NCBI GenBank assembly: GCA_030748635.1
Contig: JASMLP010000028.1
Location: forward strand, 1 to 64,000
Direction of reading: 5' to 3'
Length of the DNA stretch: 64,000 nucleotides
Source: Planctomycetota bacterium
GTDB taxonomy: Bacteria > Planctomycetota > JACQVV01 > JASMLP01
The position numbers and the translations under genes are program-made. How positions within the stretch are numbered: the stretch's first letter is position 1; every line of letters begins with the position of its first letter. This document shows, piece by piece, positions 32,124 to 42,700 of the stretch. The notes beneath the pieces are model-generated. The model saw only the letters and a list, made by a program, of their open reading frames with translations, was not told the origin of the DNA and did not search any database.

Positions 32124-33713
32124 GTGTCTTTTTCTTATCGGGACCGAAAGCAGATTCTCCAGACGTGTACCGATCAGACCTTCGATCTGGTCGTGATCGG
32201 TGGTGGAATCACCGGAGTGGGGGTTGCTCGAGAAGCTTCCATGCGTGGGCTTTCTGTCTTGTTGTTGGAGCAGGGAGATCTGGCTGAAGGCACTTCGAGT
32301 CGCTCCTCGAAGCTGATTCATGGAGGTTTACGCTACCTGGAACAGTTTCAGTTCGGACTCGTATTCGAATCGGTATCCGAGCGTAGAAAACTCCGTCGCC
32401 TGGCTCCACACCTGGTCCGGCCCTTGGCGTTTTTGTTTCCGGTTTACGAGGACTCCAGGCACGGGCTTCTGGCGGTATCGGCCGCGATGTGGATGTACGA
32501 CGCGCTGGCCTGCTTTCGGAATGAACACCTTCACAAAACGCTGGGGGTACAAGGGGTTCTCGATCGTGAAGGAGGGCTCCGGTCGGAGGGGCTCAAGGGC
32601 GGGGTTCTCTATTATGACGCGATGGCTGATGACGCGAGATTGGTGCTGGAAACCGCGATCTCGGCGGCCGATCACGGTGCGTCGATTCTCACTCGGGCCC
32701 GTGTTCACGGATTCGGAGAGGGAGAATCGGAACGGGTGGATCGGGTCCTATTTCGGGATCTCGATGGAGGAGGAGATTTCGAAGTTCGAGCTCGGATGGT
32801 GGTTTCGGCCACCGGACCGTGGACGGATCGTGTTCTGGGTGAATTGTCCGGGACCGAATCTACGCTGCTGCGTCCTACCAAGGGGGTGCACCTGGTCCTC
32901 TCTCCGGGCCGTCTACCTCTGGAACACGCGGTGGTGGTACGGACACGAGATGGAAGAATCGTTTTTGTGCTGCCCTGGAAAGGGCAGGTGGCAATCGGGA
33001 CCACCGATACGGATTTTTCGGAAGATCCATCGGCGGTTGGGGTCGATGCCGCGGATATCGAATATCTTCTCCCTGCCGTGAACGCCTGTTTTCCCGAAGC
33101 TCATCTCGTCCCTGAAGATGTGGTGGGGCATTGGGCGGGAGTCCGGCCGCTGTTGCGTGAGGAGGGGGTCGGGGAGTCTGAGGTCTCTCGGGAACACGAA
33201 ATCGTTTTTGTAAAACCCAACCTGGTCGCTGTGGTCGGGGGGAAGTTGACTACCTATCGGCTCATGTCAGAAGAGGTTTTGGATGAGATCCTGCCAAGTC
33301 TTTCCGAGGTGATGGATACTTCGGGTTTCCGCAAGGCGCGGTCGGATCAGGAGGTTCTTCCGGGAGCTCCCGACTGGGAAGTGGGGCGCGAAAGGGAAAC
33401 CGCTTACCATGCGCAGATGGTCGAGGAAGGGCTGGGGGATGCGACGGCTGTTCATCTTCTGGAGCAGTATGGAGTCCGGGCTCCCTCGGTTCTTGCCGTG
33501 GCGAGGGAGGTGGGTCTGGAGAGAGCGTTCGACCCGATCGTTGAAGGGTTGCTCCCGATCCGGGCGGAGATCGCCTACGGGGTCGAAGAGGAGATGGTAC
33601 TTTCGGCCGCGGATCTTCTGGACCGACGACTCAGTTTGCGTCAGAGGCATCTGGAAGGAACGTTACAGGTCGAGGAAGAGGTTGAATGTCTGGTTCGTGA
33701 GCTGCGATCCTGA
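32124..33713 (+). CDS. glpD: Glycerol-3-phosphate dehydrogenase (FAD-dependent)
   Basis: 529 residues, GTG start. It oxidises glycerol-3-phosphate to dihydroxyacetone phosphate and passes electrons to quinones at the inner membrane. Signatures: the FAD dinucleotide site DLVVIGGGITGVGVARE, GTSSRSSKLIHGGLRYL, VLYYDAMADDARL, SATGPWTD, IGTTDTDF and VVGGKLTTYRLM. The C-terminal helical cap is complete. The GDPD enzyme nearby would generate its substrate. Confidence 0.95.
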   Translation: MSFSYRDRKQILQTCTDQTFDLVVIGGGITGVGVAREASMRGLSVLLLEQGDLAEGTSSRSSKLIHGGLRYLEQFQFGLVFESVSERRKLRRLAPHLVRPLAFLFPVYEDSRHGLLAVSAAMWMYDALACFRNEHLHKTLGVQGVLDREGGLRSEGLKGGVLYYDAMADDARLVLETAISAADHGASILTRARVHGFGEGESERVDRVLFRDLDGGGDFEVRARMVVSATGPWTDRVLGELSGTESTLLRPTKGVHLVLSPGRLPLEHAVVVRTRDGRIVFVLPWKGQVAIGTTDTDFSEDPSAVGVDAADIEYLLPAVNACFPEAHLVPEDVVGHWAGVRPLLREEGVGESEVSREHEIVFVKPNLVAVVGGKLTTYRLMSEEVLDEILPSLSEVMDTSGFRKARSDQEVLPGAPDWEVGRERETAYHAQMVEEGLGDATAVHLLEQYGVRAPSVLAVAREVGLERAFDPIVEGLLPIRAEIAYGVEEEMVLSAADLLDRRLSLRQRHLEGTLQVEEEVECLVRELRS

Positions 33714-33764
33714 AAACCGCTTCCGCCCTCGTTTCGCTGGATCCAGGAAAGATCCGTCGGCGTT

Positions 33765-35828
33765 TTATCCCGGCAGTTTCACGGTGACGGTGACTTCGTT
33801 GCCTCGCTCGTTGAAACGTACGGAATGGGAGTACTCCTGGATGAGCAATAGGCCTCGTCCTCGTCTTTTCTTGAGATCGATCTGTTTGGTCTCACGAAGC
33901 GTATTGGAGACATCAAAGCCGCGGCCTCGGTCAGAAACCACGATTTCGAGACGATCGCCAGATGCTCGTAGTAGCAACTGGACTCGACGGATGGGATTCT
34001 CCTGATTCCCGTGTACGATGGCATTGGCCAGCAGTTCTCGAATCAGTAACCGGAACGAGCCTTCGGATTCCTCTGCGAAACCGAACTTTTTGGCCTGATC
34101 GGTGACTTCCTGCGATATGGGGCCGAGAAGCTCGCTTCTGGAGGGAATCGTGCGATACCAGGTCTGAAGGTCGGGAAGGGTACGAACCGAGAGGATGGTG
34201 ACATCGTCGTCGAATGAGTTCGACCCCCTGTGATTGCGCAAGGAAGAGAGGACCCGTCTGGCGAGCTCTGTGGCGGTATCCTTTTCGGAGTGTTCGAGGC
34301 AGTGGATCAGCTTCTCTCGGCCATAAGTCGTCCCCCCCATATTTTTGGATTCGACGAGACCGTCGGTGTAGAGAAGAAGTTTGGAGCCCGGGGCAATCTC
34401 TACGGATTCTGTTTCGTATGTGCTTGCGGAACGCAGTCCGACCGGGAAACCGTTTTGCCCGAGAATCTGGCACTGTGAATCTTCTTGAATCAGTACGGGG
34501 TAAGGGTGGCCGGCATTGGCATATTGCAACGTCATGTGGCGAGAATCGAGAATGCCCAAAAAACAGGTGACGAACATGCCGGGGGGAGTCCCCTCGTGGA
34601 GAGCTTTGTGAGTGGAATTCAGAATCTCAGCGGGATCGTCGAGATTGTTGCTGTAAGCGTGAATCAGGCTTCGGAACATCGCCATGACCAGAGCGCTGGA
34701 GAGGTGGTGGCCCGCTACATCGGCGACAAGGATCACCGTCTGGAAGGATGAAATGGGGAATGTGTCGTGATAATCGCCCCCCAGGGTGTTGGTGGAACAT
34801 CGTTCACTTCCCAATTCGATCCCCAGCAATTCCGGGGTTTTTCGGGGAAGAAGAAACTGCTGAATCGACAGGGCATTCTGGATTTCCTGGTCGATGCGAC
34901 GTTTCTCCATGGCCTGGGATTGAAGCAAGATCTTTTCGTAGAGCACGCCGGTTTGAACTCCCACGGCGCTGACTCGTTCGAGGTCGTGCTGTCCAAACAT
35001 GTGTGAAATTCTGGACGTGTTACAGAGAAGAACTCCCTCTACCTGGTCATTCGCGATCAGGGGCGCCGCGATGACACTCTGGATTTTTCCCAGGCGGACC
35101 GACTCTCGATGCTGAAACCTCGCGTCTCGTAGCATGTTCTGGAAGAGAATGGACTCGCCACTTCGAAGAACTTCTTCCGTGACCGCGCTGGAGACTCTCG
35201 GATAAGGGCCGCGAACTTGGGTTTCTTTCAAATTTTGATTTCGATAGGCGATGATGCGGAGCTTTTCTTCGGGTCCAGATCGGAGAAGAACATATCCGTG
35301 TTCGGCATGTGGCAATTCGTCCATTACGATGCGCAGGACGTTCCGGAGTAATTTGTCTGCGTCGATAATGTGCGTGAGTTCGGTGGTGATGCGGTAGAGG
35401 AGGGCGAGGTCGTTTTGGGTCTGGTGGAGATCGTCGACCAGTCGACGGTGGATTTCGACCGGTCGCCCTCGACCTTCGATGCCCGAAGAGGTCTCATCGG
35501 TCCAGAGATCGTCGGAAGTCTGGTCTTCCGGGGAGGGCTCGGTTTCAGTCCCATCGTCATACATCATCCGGACCGCCTGGGTTTCGAGGAGGTCTCCATG
35601 CTGTAAGGTATGGCTCCGAGTGGCATTTCCGTTCACCGTGAAGGGGAGATCGGAATGTACCTGAAGGATTTGGTGGGAGGATTCGGAGAGGATGGAGAAT
35701 CCGGCTTTTTGGGACACGATTCGTCGAGGAGGGCATCCCTTGTCGATCGTAAAGTGGCCACCGGAACTCAGGTCGAATCGAGTTCCCGATCCCGGGCCGT
35801 GCAGGATGATAAGCAAGGGTTCTGTCAT
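33765..35828 (-). CDS. FHA-GAF-PP2C phosphatase with HATPase (anti-sigma kinase-like) domain
   Basis: 687 residues, cytoplasmic. Order: FHA phosphothreonine-binding domain (about 1-92), short coiled coil (120-150), GAF sensor (150-300), SpoIIE/RsbU-type PP2C phosphatase (340-550; GGDYHD, ADVAGHH, YTDGLVES, DDDVTIL). Last is a GHKL ATPase of the RsbW/SpoIIAB class (575-687; ELLANAIVHGN, DRGRGFD, GRGLLLI). It thus joins both opposing activities of a partner-switching system, phosphatase and kinase, in one chain. No STAS anti-sigma antagonist or sigma factor is adjacent. The start is chosen where the FHA domain begins. Confidence 0.9.
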   Translation of the reverse strand: MTEPLLIILHGPGSGTRFDLSSGGHFTIDKGCPPRRIVSQKAGFSILSESSHQILQVHSDLPFTVNGNATRSHTLQHGDLLETQAVRMMYDDGTETEPSPEDQTSDDLWTDETSSGIEGRGRPVEIHRRLVDDLHQTQNDLALLYRITTELTHIIDADKLLRNVLRIVMDELPHAEHGYVLLRSGPEEKLRIIAYRNQNLKETQVRGPYPRVSSAVTEEVLRSGESILFQNMLRDARFQHRESVRLGKIQSVIAAPLIANDQVEGVLLCNTSRISHMFGQHDLERVSAVGVQTGVLYEKILLQSQAMEKRRIDQEIQNALSIQQFLLPRKTPELLGIELGSERCSTNTLGGDYHDTFPISSFQTVILVADVAGHHLSSALVMAMFRSLIHAYSNNLDDPAEILNSTHKALHEGTPPGMFVTCFLGILDSRHMTLQYANAGHPYPVLIQEDSQCQILGQNGFPVGLRSASTYETESVEIAPGSKLLLYTDGLVESKNMGGTTYGREKLIHCLEHSEKDTATELARRVLSSLRNHRGSNSFDDDVTILSVRTLPDLQTWYRTIPSRSELLGPISQEVTDQAKKFGFAEESEGSFRLLIRELLANAIVHGNQENPIRRVQLLLRASGDRLEIVVSDRGRGFDVSNTLRETKQIDLKKRRGRGLLLIQEYSHSVRFNERGNEVTVTVKLPG

Positions 35829-35862
35829 GTCACCATTGTATTCAGAAGCGGTGCTGTAGAGA

Positions 35863-37587
35863 ATGTCGCCCATGAATCCTCTTGTACAGGTTGTTCTTGA
35901 CGATATCGCGCAGCAGGTGGCTACCCGGATGGATCTGGAAGTGGCCGAGGTCCGTTCTTTACTCGAGGTCCCTCGTGAATCCGGGCGGGGAGATTTCGCC
36001 TTGCCCTGTTTCCCATTTGCTCGGGTGATGCGTCGCGCTCCCCAGCAAATCGCGGAGGAGATCGCGACGGCTTTCGAGCCGGGGCCGATTATACAAAGTT
36101 GCCAGGCGACTGGACCCTTTGTCAATTTTACCCTCGATCCCGCCGAGCGGGCTCGACGAGTTCTGGGAGCCATCCACTCCGGTGGAGACGATTTCGGAAG
36201 CCAGGATATAGGGAGCGGGAAAACGGTGGTTCTGGACTATTCCAGCCCTAATATTGCCAAGCCGTTTCATGTCGGCCATCTTCGCTCCACCGTGATCGGC
36301 GCGGCTCTCATCCGGGTCTACAGGAGCCTGGGATATCAGACGATCGGGGTGAACCACTTGGGGGACTGGGGAACCCAGTTCGGGCATATGATGGCCGCTT
36401 ACTCCAGGGAAGACTGGAAGGATCCTGAGCGAGAAGCTTCTGATCCGATTCCGTTTTATCGGGAACTCTATGCTCGTTTCAATCTCGAGATCGAGCGGGA
36501 TGCGGGGCTGGCCGAGGAAGGACGGAACTGGTTCCGGAGGCTGGAGGAAGGGGATCAGGAAGCCCGAGAGCTCTGGAAGAAATTTCACGATGTTTCGATG
36601 ATCGAGTTCGATCGAATTTACCGTAAGCTTGGAGTCACCTTCGATCATTTTACCGGGGAGTCTTTTTACAACGACAAGATGGACCGAGTTGTGGAAGAGG
36701 CGCGTTCGCGGGAGGTGGCGGTGGAGAGTGAGGGGGCGCTGGTGATTTCGGTTGGAGACCATGTGCCTCCGGTCATGTTGCTCAAGAGTAACGGGACGAC
36801 GACTTACCACACTCGTGATCTGGCTGCCGCCATGTACCGACAAGAGACATTTGATTTCGAAATGCTCCTCTATGTGGTTGGGGAAGAGCAGCGCCTCCAT
36901 TTTCAGCAACTCTTTCACGCGTTGGAGCGGATGGGATTTGAATGGGCCGCGCGCTGCCGGCATGTGGGATTTGGTCGCTATCCCAATATCTCCAGTCGGG
37001 GGCAGGGTGGGAAACGGTTCGTAGGGCTCGACGAGATCCTGGATGAAGCGATCCGAAGGGCCAAGGAGAAGGCTTCGGAGAATTCTGACATCGAAGACGC
37101 CAGCGGCGTGGCCGAGGTCGTGGGGATCGGGGCGGTGATTTTCAACGACCTCAAGAACAATCGGAAAAAGGATGTCGATTTCGATCCGGAAGACTGGAAT
37201 ACGATTCTGGAATTTCGCGGAGATACGGGCCCCTATGTCCAGTACAGTCACGCTCGAACAGCCTCGATCATTCGCAAGCACGGGGCGCCCGTGTCCACTC
37301 GCATCGACTATCAGCTTCTGACCACTCCGGAAGACCGGACCCTGGTCTCTTTGCTCGAATCCTATCCCGGACGACTGGCCATGGCGGGGCAGGAGGTCGA
37401 GCCGTCTCTCGTGACTCGATATCTCCTCGATCTGACCAAGGCTCTGAGTCATTACTACCATAAACACAAGGTCCTCGTGGAGGATCCTCCATTGCGAGCA
37501 GCTCGTATCTTGCTCATCGACTGTGCGCGCCAGGTGATCGCCAACGGATTGAAGATCCTGGGGGTTGCCGCGCCGGAGAGGATGTAG
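35863..37587 (+). CDS. argS: Arginyl-tRNA synthetase
   Basis: 574 residues. Class I enzyme: N-terminal tRNA D-loop domain (1-100), HIGH motif as HVGH within SPNIAKPFHVGHLRSTVIG, LGDWGTQFG, the catalytic barrel, and an ATP loop SSRGQGGKRFVGLDEILDE in place of KMSKS, as usual for ArgRS. The C-terminal DALR anticodon domain has YVQYSHARTASI and ALSHYYHKHKVL. The start at 35863 or three codons later (35872) cannot be decided. Divergent from the FHA-phosphatase gene with 34 bp between. Confidence 0.96.
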   Translation: MSPMNPLVQVVLDDIAQQVATRMDLEVAEVRSLLEVPRESGRGDFALPCFPFARVMRRAPQQIAEEIATAFEPGPIIQSCQATGPFVNFTLDPAERARRVLGAIHSGGDDFGSQDIGSGKTVVLDYSSPNIAKPFHVGHLRSTVIGAALIRVYRSLGYQTIGVNHLGDWGTQFGHMMAAYSREDWKDPEREASDPIPFYRELYARFNLEIERDAGLAEEGRNWFRRLEEGDQEARELWKKFHDVSMIEFDRIYRKLGVTFDHFTGESFYNDKMDRVVEEARSREVAVESEGALVISVGDHVPPVMLLKSNGTTTYHTRDLAAAMYRQETFDFEMLLYVVGEEQRLHFQQLFHALERMGFEWAARCRHVGFGRYPNISSRGQGGKRFVGLDEILDEAIRRAKEKASENSDIEDASGVAEVVGIGAVIFNDLKNNRKKDVDFDPEDWNTILEFRGDTGPYVQYSHARTASIIRKHGAPVSTRIDYQLLTTPEDRTLVSLLESYPGRLAMAGQEVEPSLVTRYLLDLTKALSHYYHKHKVLVEDPPLRAARILLIDCARQVIANGLKILGVAAPERM

Positions 37588-37594
37588 GGAAATC

Positions 37595-38713
37595 ATGATG
37601 GACCGACCTCTGGAAGGTTTCACAATCCTGGACCTGAGTCAGTTGCTTCCCGGCCCCTACGCCACTCGTCTGCTGGCCGACCTGGGAGCCCGAGTGATCA
37701 AGGTGGAACCTCCGGGGGGAGATCCTCTGAGGCAGGTTCCGCCGACGGATGCCGAGGGAAAGAGCCTCCTTTTCGCCGCGATCAATCACGGCAAGGAGAG
37801 TGTGGTTCTGGATCTGAAGCAGGATGCCGATCGAAAAAAACTGGCCACCCTGGTCGGGCGGGCTGACGGTCTGGTGGAGTCTTTCCGGCCGGGAGTTACG
37901 GCGCGACTGGGAGCCGATTATGAAACCTTGAAAGCGATTCACCCTGGGCTGATCTACTGTTCGATCACCGGGTTTGGTCAAGATGGCGCCTGGTCTTCTC
38001 GTCCCGGGCATGACCTCAATTTTGTTTCACTTAGCGGGATTCTGGCGACGACAGGTCCTCGTTCCGGTGAAGCCGGTATTCCGGGATTTCCTGTGGGGGA
38101 TGTCGCCGGAGGCTCTCTGGTCTCGGTTCTGGGAATCCTGGCCGCACTTCTGGGCCGCTCCCGGAGTGGGCGGGGGTGTCATCTCGATATTTCGATGTCC
38201 GAGGCGGTCGCTTCGCTGGCCGTGGTTCCCTGGGTTCACTGTCGCGCACTGGAAGAGTCGGGACGGCCGGGGACGTTGCCGCTGACCGGTCTTTTGCCCA
38301 GTTATCGGCTCTACGAGACTTCGGATGGGCGATCCCTTGCTGTGGCCGCGTTGGAGCCGAAGTTCTGGCTTCCGCTTTGCGAAGCGCTCGAGCTTTCCGA
38401 TCACGCCGGAAGCGCGTACGGGGATGATCCCGAGGTTCATCGGGATTTCGAGGCGGTGTTTGCGACTCGCACCCTGGAGGAATGGGTGAAAACTTTAGAG
38501 ACGGTGGAAACCTGTGTTTCTCCGGTTTTGACTCCGATTGAGGCCGCTCGTTCCTCGCTTTTTCAGGAGCGCGATTTTTCGGGTCAGGCCGAACCGTTCG
38601 CGCCGGGCTTTCCCTACTGTGTCGATGGCCAGAGACCTGGCGGATTGGGAACAACCTCCGATCTGGGAGCGGATACCCAACAGGTCATGGATTGGGCGGA
38701 GTCCGGATCCTGA
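37595..38713 (+). CDS. CaiB/BaiF-family CoA transferase, alpha-methylacyl-CoA racemase-like
   Basis: 372 residues from ATG 37595, with AGGGA upstream. Class III CoA-transferase fold: LDLSQLLPGPYATRLLADLGARVIKVEPPGGD, the catalytic Asp in RPGHDLNFVSLSGIL, and DVAGGSLVSVLGILAALLGR. GHD followed by N-F/Y and L-SG resembles AMACR (a racemase of 2-methylacyl-CoA) more than formyl-CoA transferase; with ETF genes elsewhere in the window it could feed fatty-acid oxidation. The assignment within the family is inference. It starts 7 bp after argS. Confidence 0.87.
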   Translation: MMDRPLEGFTILDLSQLLPGPYATRLLADLGARVIKVEPPGGDPLRQVPPTDAEGKSLLFAAINHGKESVVLDLKQDADRKKLATLVGRADGLVESFRPGVTARLGADYETLKAIHPGLIYCSITGFGQDGAWSSRPGHDLNFVSLSGILATTGPRSGEAGIPGFPVGDVAGGSLVSVLGILAALLGRSRSGRGCHLDISMSEAVASLAVVPWVHCRALEESGRPGTLPLTGLLPSYRLYETSDGRSLAVAALEPKFWLPLCEALELSDHAGSAYGDDPEVHRDFEAVFATRTLEEWVKTLETVETCVSPVLTPIEAARSSLFQERDFSGQAEPFAPGFPYCVDGQRPGGLGTTSDLGADTQQVMDWAESGS

Positions 38714-38721
38714 AAAAACGA

Positions 38722-39669
38722 CTATTCGGTGGGCTCCGTTCTCGGTTGAGAATGGCGGTACCAGAAGGGGTAGCGGGACACTTCCTGGAAGCCGGAATGT
38801 TCGTAGAGGGAGCAGGCTGCGAAGTTGCCTTCGATCACGGTCAGGCGAACCCGAGCAATGCCTTGTCGATTGAATCCGGAAAGGCAGGCGCTGAGAAGGG
38901 CCTGGCCGAGGCCTCGCCCCCGATGCTCCGAGAGGACGTAGAGTTGGGCGATGATTCCGTCCGCGGTGGCGCCACAAAAACCGCAGGGTTTATTCTCGTA
39001 GGTGGCGACCAGGGAGCGAGACGAGCGCTGAGGGGTTCCGGGATTCAGGACCGGAAGTCGGATGAGATCTCGACACTCCTCGATCGGATGAGGAATCGTG
39101 TTCATGAGCAGGTCGGGCGATCGGAACATGATGCTTGCGCACAGATCAAGATCCTCCGGTTGGTAGGGGCGCAGTTCATAGCCTTTGTGGAGATCTGGGG
39201 AGGAGACGGGATTTTCCCGGGAAAAAAGATGTTCCAGAATCCGGACCTGAAAGGCGCGAAACCCTATCGAAAGGAAAACGTTTCTGAAGAGGTGTTTGGG
39301 ACGTCCGATCGGTTCGTCCCAGCTCTGGTTGCTGGAGATCTGAGTCGGAATCTGTGGAGTTTCCTGATCGACGTGTCGAGATCCACATCGGACCAGTTCT
39401 CGCAGTACTCGGGGGTGATCTCCCACGGCATGGATCAGGGCCAAATCGGTTTTCTGGCCGGCAATGGGGCGCAGGACGATGAATCCTGTGGGACGGTTCG
39501 ATTGTCGAGCGAGAAGAACCGGATTTTCCTCGATGCGAGTTTTCCACGCGCGAACAGCGCTTTTCGAAAAGGCGGTTCCAAAGGTTCGCTGGAAACGTTT
39601 TTCCAGATCGTCTACCAGCGGATCCAGTCCGTCCCGGCTTTTTTCGACTTCTATGTTCATCACTCCCAT
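38722..39669 (-). CDS. GNAT-family acetyltransferase with extra N-terminal domain
   Basis: 315 residues. The C-terminal domain (about 165-305) is a GNAT fold with acetyl-CoA loop LSEHRGRGLGQALL and NFAACSLYEHSGF. The N-terminal 150 residues look like a degenerate second GNAT lobe (VLLARQSNRPTGFIVLRPIAG). It transfers an acyl group from CoA to an unknown amine. The stop lies 8 bp from that of the CoA transferase. ATG 39660 is an alternative start. Confidence 0.78.
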   Translation of the reverse strand: MGVMNIEVEKSRDGLDPLVDDLEKRFQRTFGTAFSKSAVRAWKTRIEENPVLLARQSNRPTGFIVLRPIAGQKTDLALIHAVGDHPRVLRELVRCGSRHVDQETPQIPTQISSNQSWDEPIGRPKHLFRNVFLSIGFRAFQVRILEHLFSRENPVSSPDLHKGYELRPYQPEDLDLCASIMFRSPDLLMNTIPHPIEECRDLIRLPVLNPGTPQRSSRSLVATYENKPCGFCGATADGIIAQLYVLSEHRGRGLGQALLSACLSGFNRQGIARVRLTVIEGNFAACSLYEHSGFQEVSRYPFWYRHSQPRTEPTE

Positions 39670-39690
39670 GGTTCGATCATTTTATGGGAG
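39663..39690. repeat. Inverted repeat between GNAT and RND genes
   Basis: CTCCCAT (39663-39669) and ATGGGAG (39684-39690) form a 7-bp inverted repeat with a 14-bp AT-rich spacer. It includes the GNAT start codon and lies 42 bp before the RND start. Possible operator for either divergent gene. Confidence 0.4.
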
Positions 39691-39731
39691 TTCTTGCGTC
39701 GGAGAGCACCTCTTACTGAAAATAGATCTAC

Positions 39732-42700
39732 ATGAAGATCTCGGAGAACTCATTTATTCGCTGGGCGATCGATCGGCCCGTGACGGTTCGCATGGTTTTG
39801 CTGGCTGTCGTGGTGGTCGGATTTCTGGTTTACCAGCGGATCCCGTTACAGCAATTTCCTAGTGGATTTAATCCTCGTTTTCTGACCATCCGGGTTCCGT
39901 ATCGATCCACGTCTCCCGAGGAGGTGGAGCGGGCTATCGTGCTCCCGGTGGAAGAGGCTATCGGGACCCTTTCGGGGATCGAGGAACTCCGCTCTCACGC
40001 GATGGAGAATGGAGCCCGTTTCGCCCTCCGCTTTGCCGGCGGAACGGATATGGATGCGGCCTATGTTCAGGTTGTGGATCGGATGGAACTGGCCATGGTC
40101 CGGTTACCGAGCGATGTCCAGAGGTACTGGATCCGAAAATTCAATCTGGCGGATCGACCCATTCTCTGGATGGCGGCGAGTTCGGTGTCGGGAAAGGAAT
40201 CCGGGCTTCTACTCGAGCGAGCCCACGATATACAAAATCATGTAATTCGAAGACTCGAGCGAGTTCCCGGGGTGGCCAAAGTGGAGGGGGGCGGACTGAC
40301 TCGAAAACGTTATGAAATCGTTTTCAATCTAGGGGCGTTGAGACGCCACCGGATCAACCTGTACGCACTGCTCAATCGGCTCGAAAAGGAGAACCTGGAT
40401 CTGTCGATCGGTGAAGTGTTTCGGGGGGGGCGTCGGCACTATCTGCGGTCGGTCGGGCGTTTCTCGTCCTTGCCAGAAGTCGAGCGCTTTCCCGTCGCGC
40501 CGGGGGTACCTCTTACCGCGGTGGCGACGCTTCGGGAAGTGCATTTTCTCGAAAGAGATGTCGCACGGGTGGATGGATTATCGGCCACCACGTTTGCGGT
40601 TTACAAGGAGGGCGACGCGAATACCGTCGAGACCGCCGCGGCGGTTCGCAGGGTGATCACTTCGGACCTTCCGGAGCATCCATCTCTGGCGGGGTTGCGG
40701 TTTCATGTTCTGTGGGATCAGGGAGAATCCATACGCTGGTCGATGGAGCAATTAGAGGAGACGGCGGCCTTTGGTGGCGCACTCGCGATCCTGGTGCTCT
40801 TCGTGTTTTTGCGGCGCATCGGAATGACCGCGATCATCTCTTTTGCGATCCCCTTTTCACTCGTTTTGACTCTGATCGTGCTCTATTTCCAGGGGGAGAG
40901 TCTGAACATGATCTCCCTGATGGGGTTGACTCTCGGAGTGGGGATGCTGGTCGACAATTCGGTCGTGGTTTCCGAGAGCATCGAGAGGGTTCGGGATCGA
41001 AAGGTGGGTGATTCGCGTTCGGCGGCTCTTCTGGGGACTTCCGAGGTCGCCTTAGCGGTGCTCATCGCGACGAGCACGACGCTGGTGGTGTTCGTGCCGT
41101 TGATGTTGATGGGAGAGGATAATTTTCAGTTTTTCATGATGCGTCTGGGATTGCCTATCTGTTACGCGTTGATCGCCAGTCTCGGTACCGCGTTGATTCT
41201 GATCCCCTTCGCGGCCAGTCGACTCCCCGATCCGTGTCGCTCTTCGGGAGCGGTTCGTGGGGGGATCTGGGCGTTATTCGACCGGGGGGTCGAGCGTTTC
41301 TTGAGCGCGCTGCAGGGGATTTATCTTTCGATGTTGGGGTGGATGTTGCGTCGCCGGGCCGATGCGCTCTTACTCCTTTTGCTTCCCGCGTTTCTCGGGA
41401 TGGCCTGGCTCCACGGGCAGTTGAACAGGACCGACGAAAATCAGGGCGAAGATCGGGACTTTATCCTCTCGGTCCGATTCCCGGATTCTTACGATCTTTC
41501 CGATGCCGATCACGCCATGGCGATGGCTGAACAAGCTCTGCTGGAAAAGGTTTCGAAAAAGCGACTGGAGATCGACCGGGTATTCTGCAAGTTCGATGCT
41601 CGAAGAGGCCGGCTCTGGGTTTTTCTGACACCGGGGGAGAAGGCTGTTCGTCCCCGCAGCGAGATCCTCCCAGAGGTCGAAGAGAAGCTCCCGAAAATGA
41701 AGAATATCGATTTTCAGGTGGGTTGGCATTCGGGGCGCGGGGAGGACGACTCCAAGATCCCGATCGTTCTGGAGGGGAGGGATACCCAGCGACTCGTGGC
41801 GCTGGCCGAGGATGTTCAGCGTTTGATCGGCGGATTGCCGGGAGTGGTCGGCATCGAAACGGATATCGAGTCGGGTTACGAGGAGGTGCACGTCCACATC
41901 GACCGGCAGGCGGCAGAACGGGTAGGAGTCGATCCGAGGAACGCGATGGGTACGCTTGTGTACACCTTGCGTGGCCGCAGTCTTCCCGAGCTTCAGATGG
42001 GAGATGAGGAAATCGATCTGTTGGCCCGGTTCGAGGAGGAGGCCCCACTCACTATCGCGGACCTCCGGGATTTGCGCGTATTTACCCGAAACGGCGGGAC
42101 CGTGCCGCTGGGCGGATTCGCCGACTTTCGGCCGTCACGTGGAATGGGCGGGATCCAGCGAGTCAACGGGATGACTCGAGTGACGGTTCTGGCCACATCG
42201 ACCAGCGAGGACCTGGAGAAACTTTCGGCGAGTATCGATGCTCGTCTTGCCGGATTGTCTCTACCCGAGGGATATCGGTGGGTTTTCTCCGGGCGATTCG
42301 AGAAGATGGCAGAGAACATGAAGGCTTATAAATTTGCCATGCTGATGGCGGTGGTATTCGTATTTTTGTTGATGGGTGTATTGTTCGAGTCGATAGTGCT
42401 CCCCTTCGCCGTTCTGGCTACGATTCCCTTCGGGTTTTTGGGCGTGTACGCCATCCTTGTGCTGACCGACACCGCGATGGGGGTCCTGTCCCTGATCGGG
42501 GTCGTGATCTTGGTCGGGATCGTGGTCAATAACGGAGTCGTACTCGTGGATCGGATCAATCGGTTGCGACGTTCTGGAGAAACGCGAACTGCGGCGATCC
42601 TGGGGGCGGGAGCGGCTCGTTTACGGCCGATTCTCATGACCGCCTTGACCACCATTGTCGGGTTGATCCCCATGGCTTTTGGGGCGAGCGGAACCACCGG

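Noticed and set aside
35959..37623. 554-codon minus-strand frame opposite argS
   Set aside because: Mirror of argS; composition of a shadow frame and no domain.
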